A stretch of DNA of 7,134 bases from Myxococcales bacterium (lineage in GTDB: Bacteria > Myxococcota > Polyangia > Fen-1088): positions 2,493 through 9,626 of the forward strand of contig PMLH01000186.1 in the NCBI GenBank assembly GCA_003159055.1. Reading direction: 5' to 3'. The notes below the pieces were generated by a model that was not told the DNA's origin, ran no database searches, and was given only the letters and a program-made list of their open reading frames with translations. The position numbers and the translations under genes were made by a program. Of the stretch, positions 7,024-7,134 are shown one piece after another (position 1 is the stretch's first letter; every line of letters begins with the position of its first letter).

Positions 7024-7134
7024 ATGCCACAGTACCGTTCTCGCACCTCCACCTTTGGTCGCAACATGGCTGGCGCCCGCGCCCTCTGGCGCGCCACCGG
7101 GATGAAAGAAGGAGACTTCGGCAAGCCCATCATC
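7024..7134 (+). CDS. ilvD: Dihydroxy-acid dehydratase, N-terminal fragment (3' end outside window)
   Basis: Thirty-seven codons run to the window edge. They begin [20 protein letters not shown], and the fragment ends DFGKPII. This matches the conserved N-terminus of IlvD (the E. coli protein begins [20 protein letters not shown]) almost residue for residue, including [16 protein letters not shown]. IlvD is the cytoplasmic Fe-S enzyme that dehydrates 2,3-dihydroxy-isovalerate and -methylvalerate in valine, isoleucine and leucine synthesis. The cluster cysteines lie beyond this fragment. The start is set by homology and by the Shine-Dalgarno at 7009-7015. It is divergent from the kinase gene, and the space between their starts is 35 to 134 bases depending on the kinase start. 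No leader peptide or attenuator of the kind found before some branched-chain amino-acid operons is visible in that space, and no convincing sigma-70 promoter either. Confidence 0.95.
   Translation, partial: MPQYRSRTSTFGRNMAGARALWRATGMKEGDFGKPII

Noticed and set aside
6889..7030. N-terminal extension of the kinase to GTG 7030
   Set aside because: It would overlap the ilvD start codon by seven bases, has no Shine-Dalgarno, and its first 14 codons have only about 57 percent third-position GC.

Overview
This is a compact, GC-rich bacterial chromosomal window carrying seven protein genes on alternating strands. Two genes are cut by the window edges. No RNA genes, insertion sequences, CRISPR arrays or gene-free stretches over 300 bases were seen. 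The gene content suggests a delta-proteobacterium in the broad sense, most likely Myxococcota: a Hanks-type Ser/Thr kinase with a Pro/Ala-rich C-terminal tail, paired with a TPR/PEGA-domain membrane protein, high third-position GC and frequent GTG starts. This is an inference from family style, not a taxonomic identification.

Layout, left to right. (1) The last 231 codons of glycogen phosphorylase (glgP, + strand) are followed 15 bases later by a CDP-alcohol phosphatidyltransferase, most likely phosphatidylserine synthase (pssA, + strand). The two look like one transcription unit. (2) A class I SAM-dependent methyltransferase lies convergent to pssA on the - strand, and the two stop codons share one CTAG palindrome. 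(3) Divergent from the methyltransferase across 93 bases is a roughly 11-helix membrane protein resembling GT-C-fold glycosyltransferases (+ strand). (4) It converges, with only 15 bases between stops, on a - strand two-gene operon. In transcription order this holds a transmembrane Ser/Thr protein kinase and then, after 8 bases, an exported protein with TPR repeats, two PEGA domains and a repetitive C-terminal membrane region. (5) The first 37 codons of dihydroxy-acid dehydratase (ilvD, + strand) occupy the right edge, divergent from the kinase.

Most genes are housekeeping or recognisable families: glycogen breakdown, phospholipid synthesis and branched-chain amino-acid synthesis. The part most worth following is the kinase/PEGA-protein pair. 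The kinase has a complete catalytic core and one membrane helix but no recognisable sensor domain. Its partner has the protein-interaction and surface-type domains the kinase lacks, plus a membrane region that appears to be built from tandem two-helix repeats. The two could form a sensor-kinase module, although nothing in the sequence proves they interact. No wholly new system is evident elsewhere in the window.
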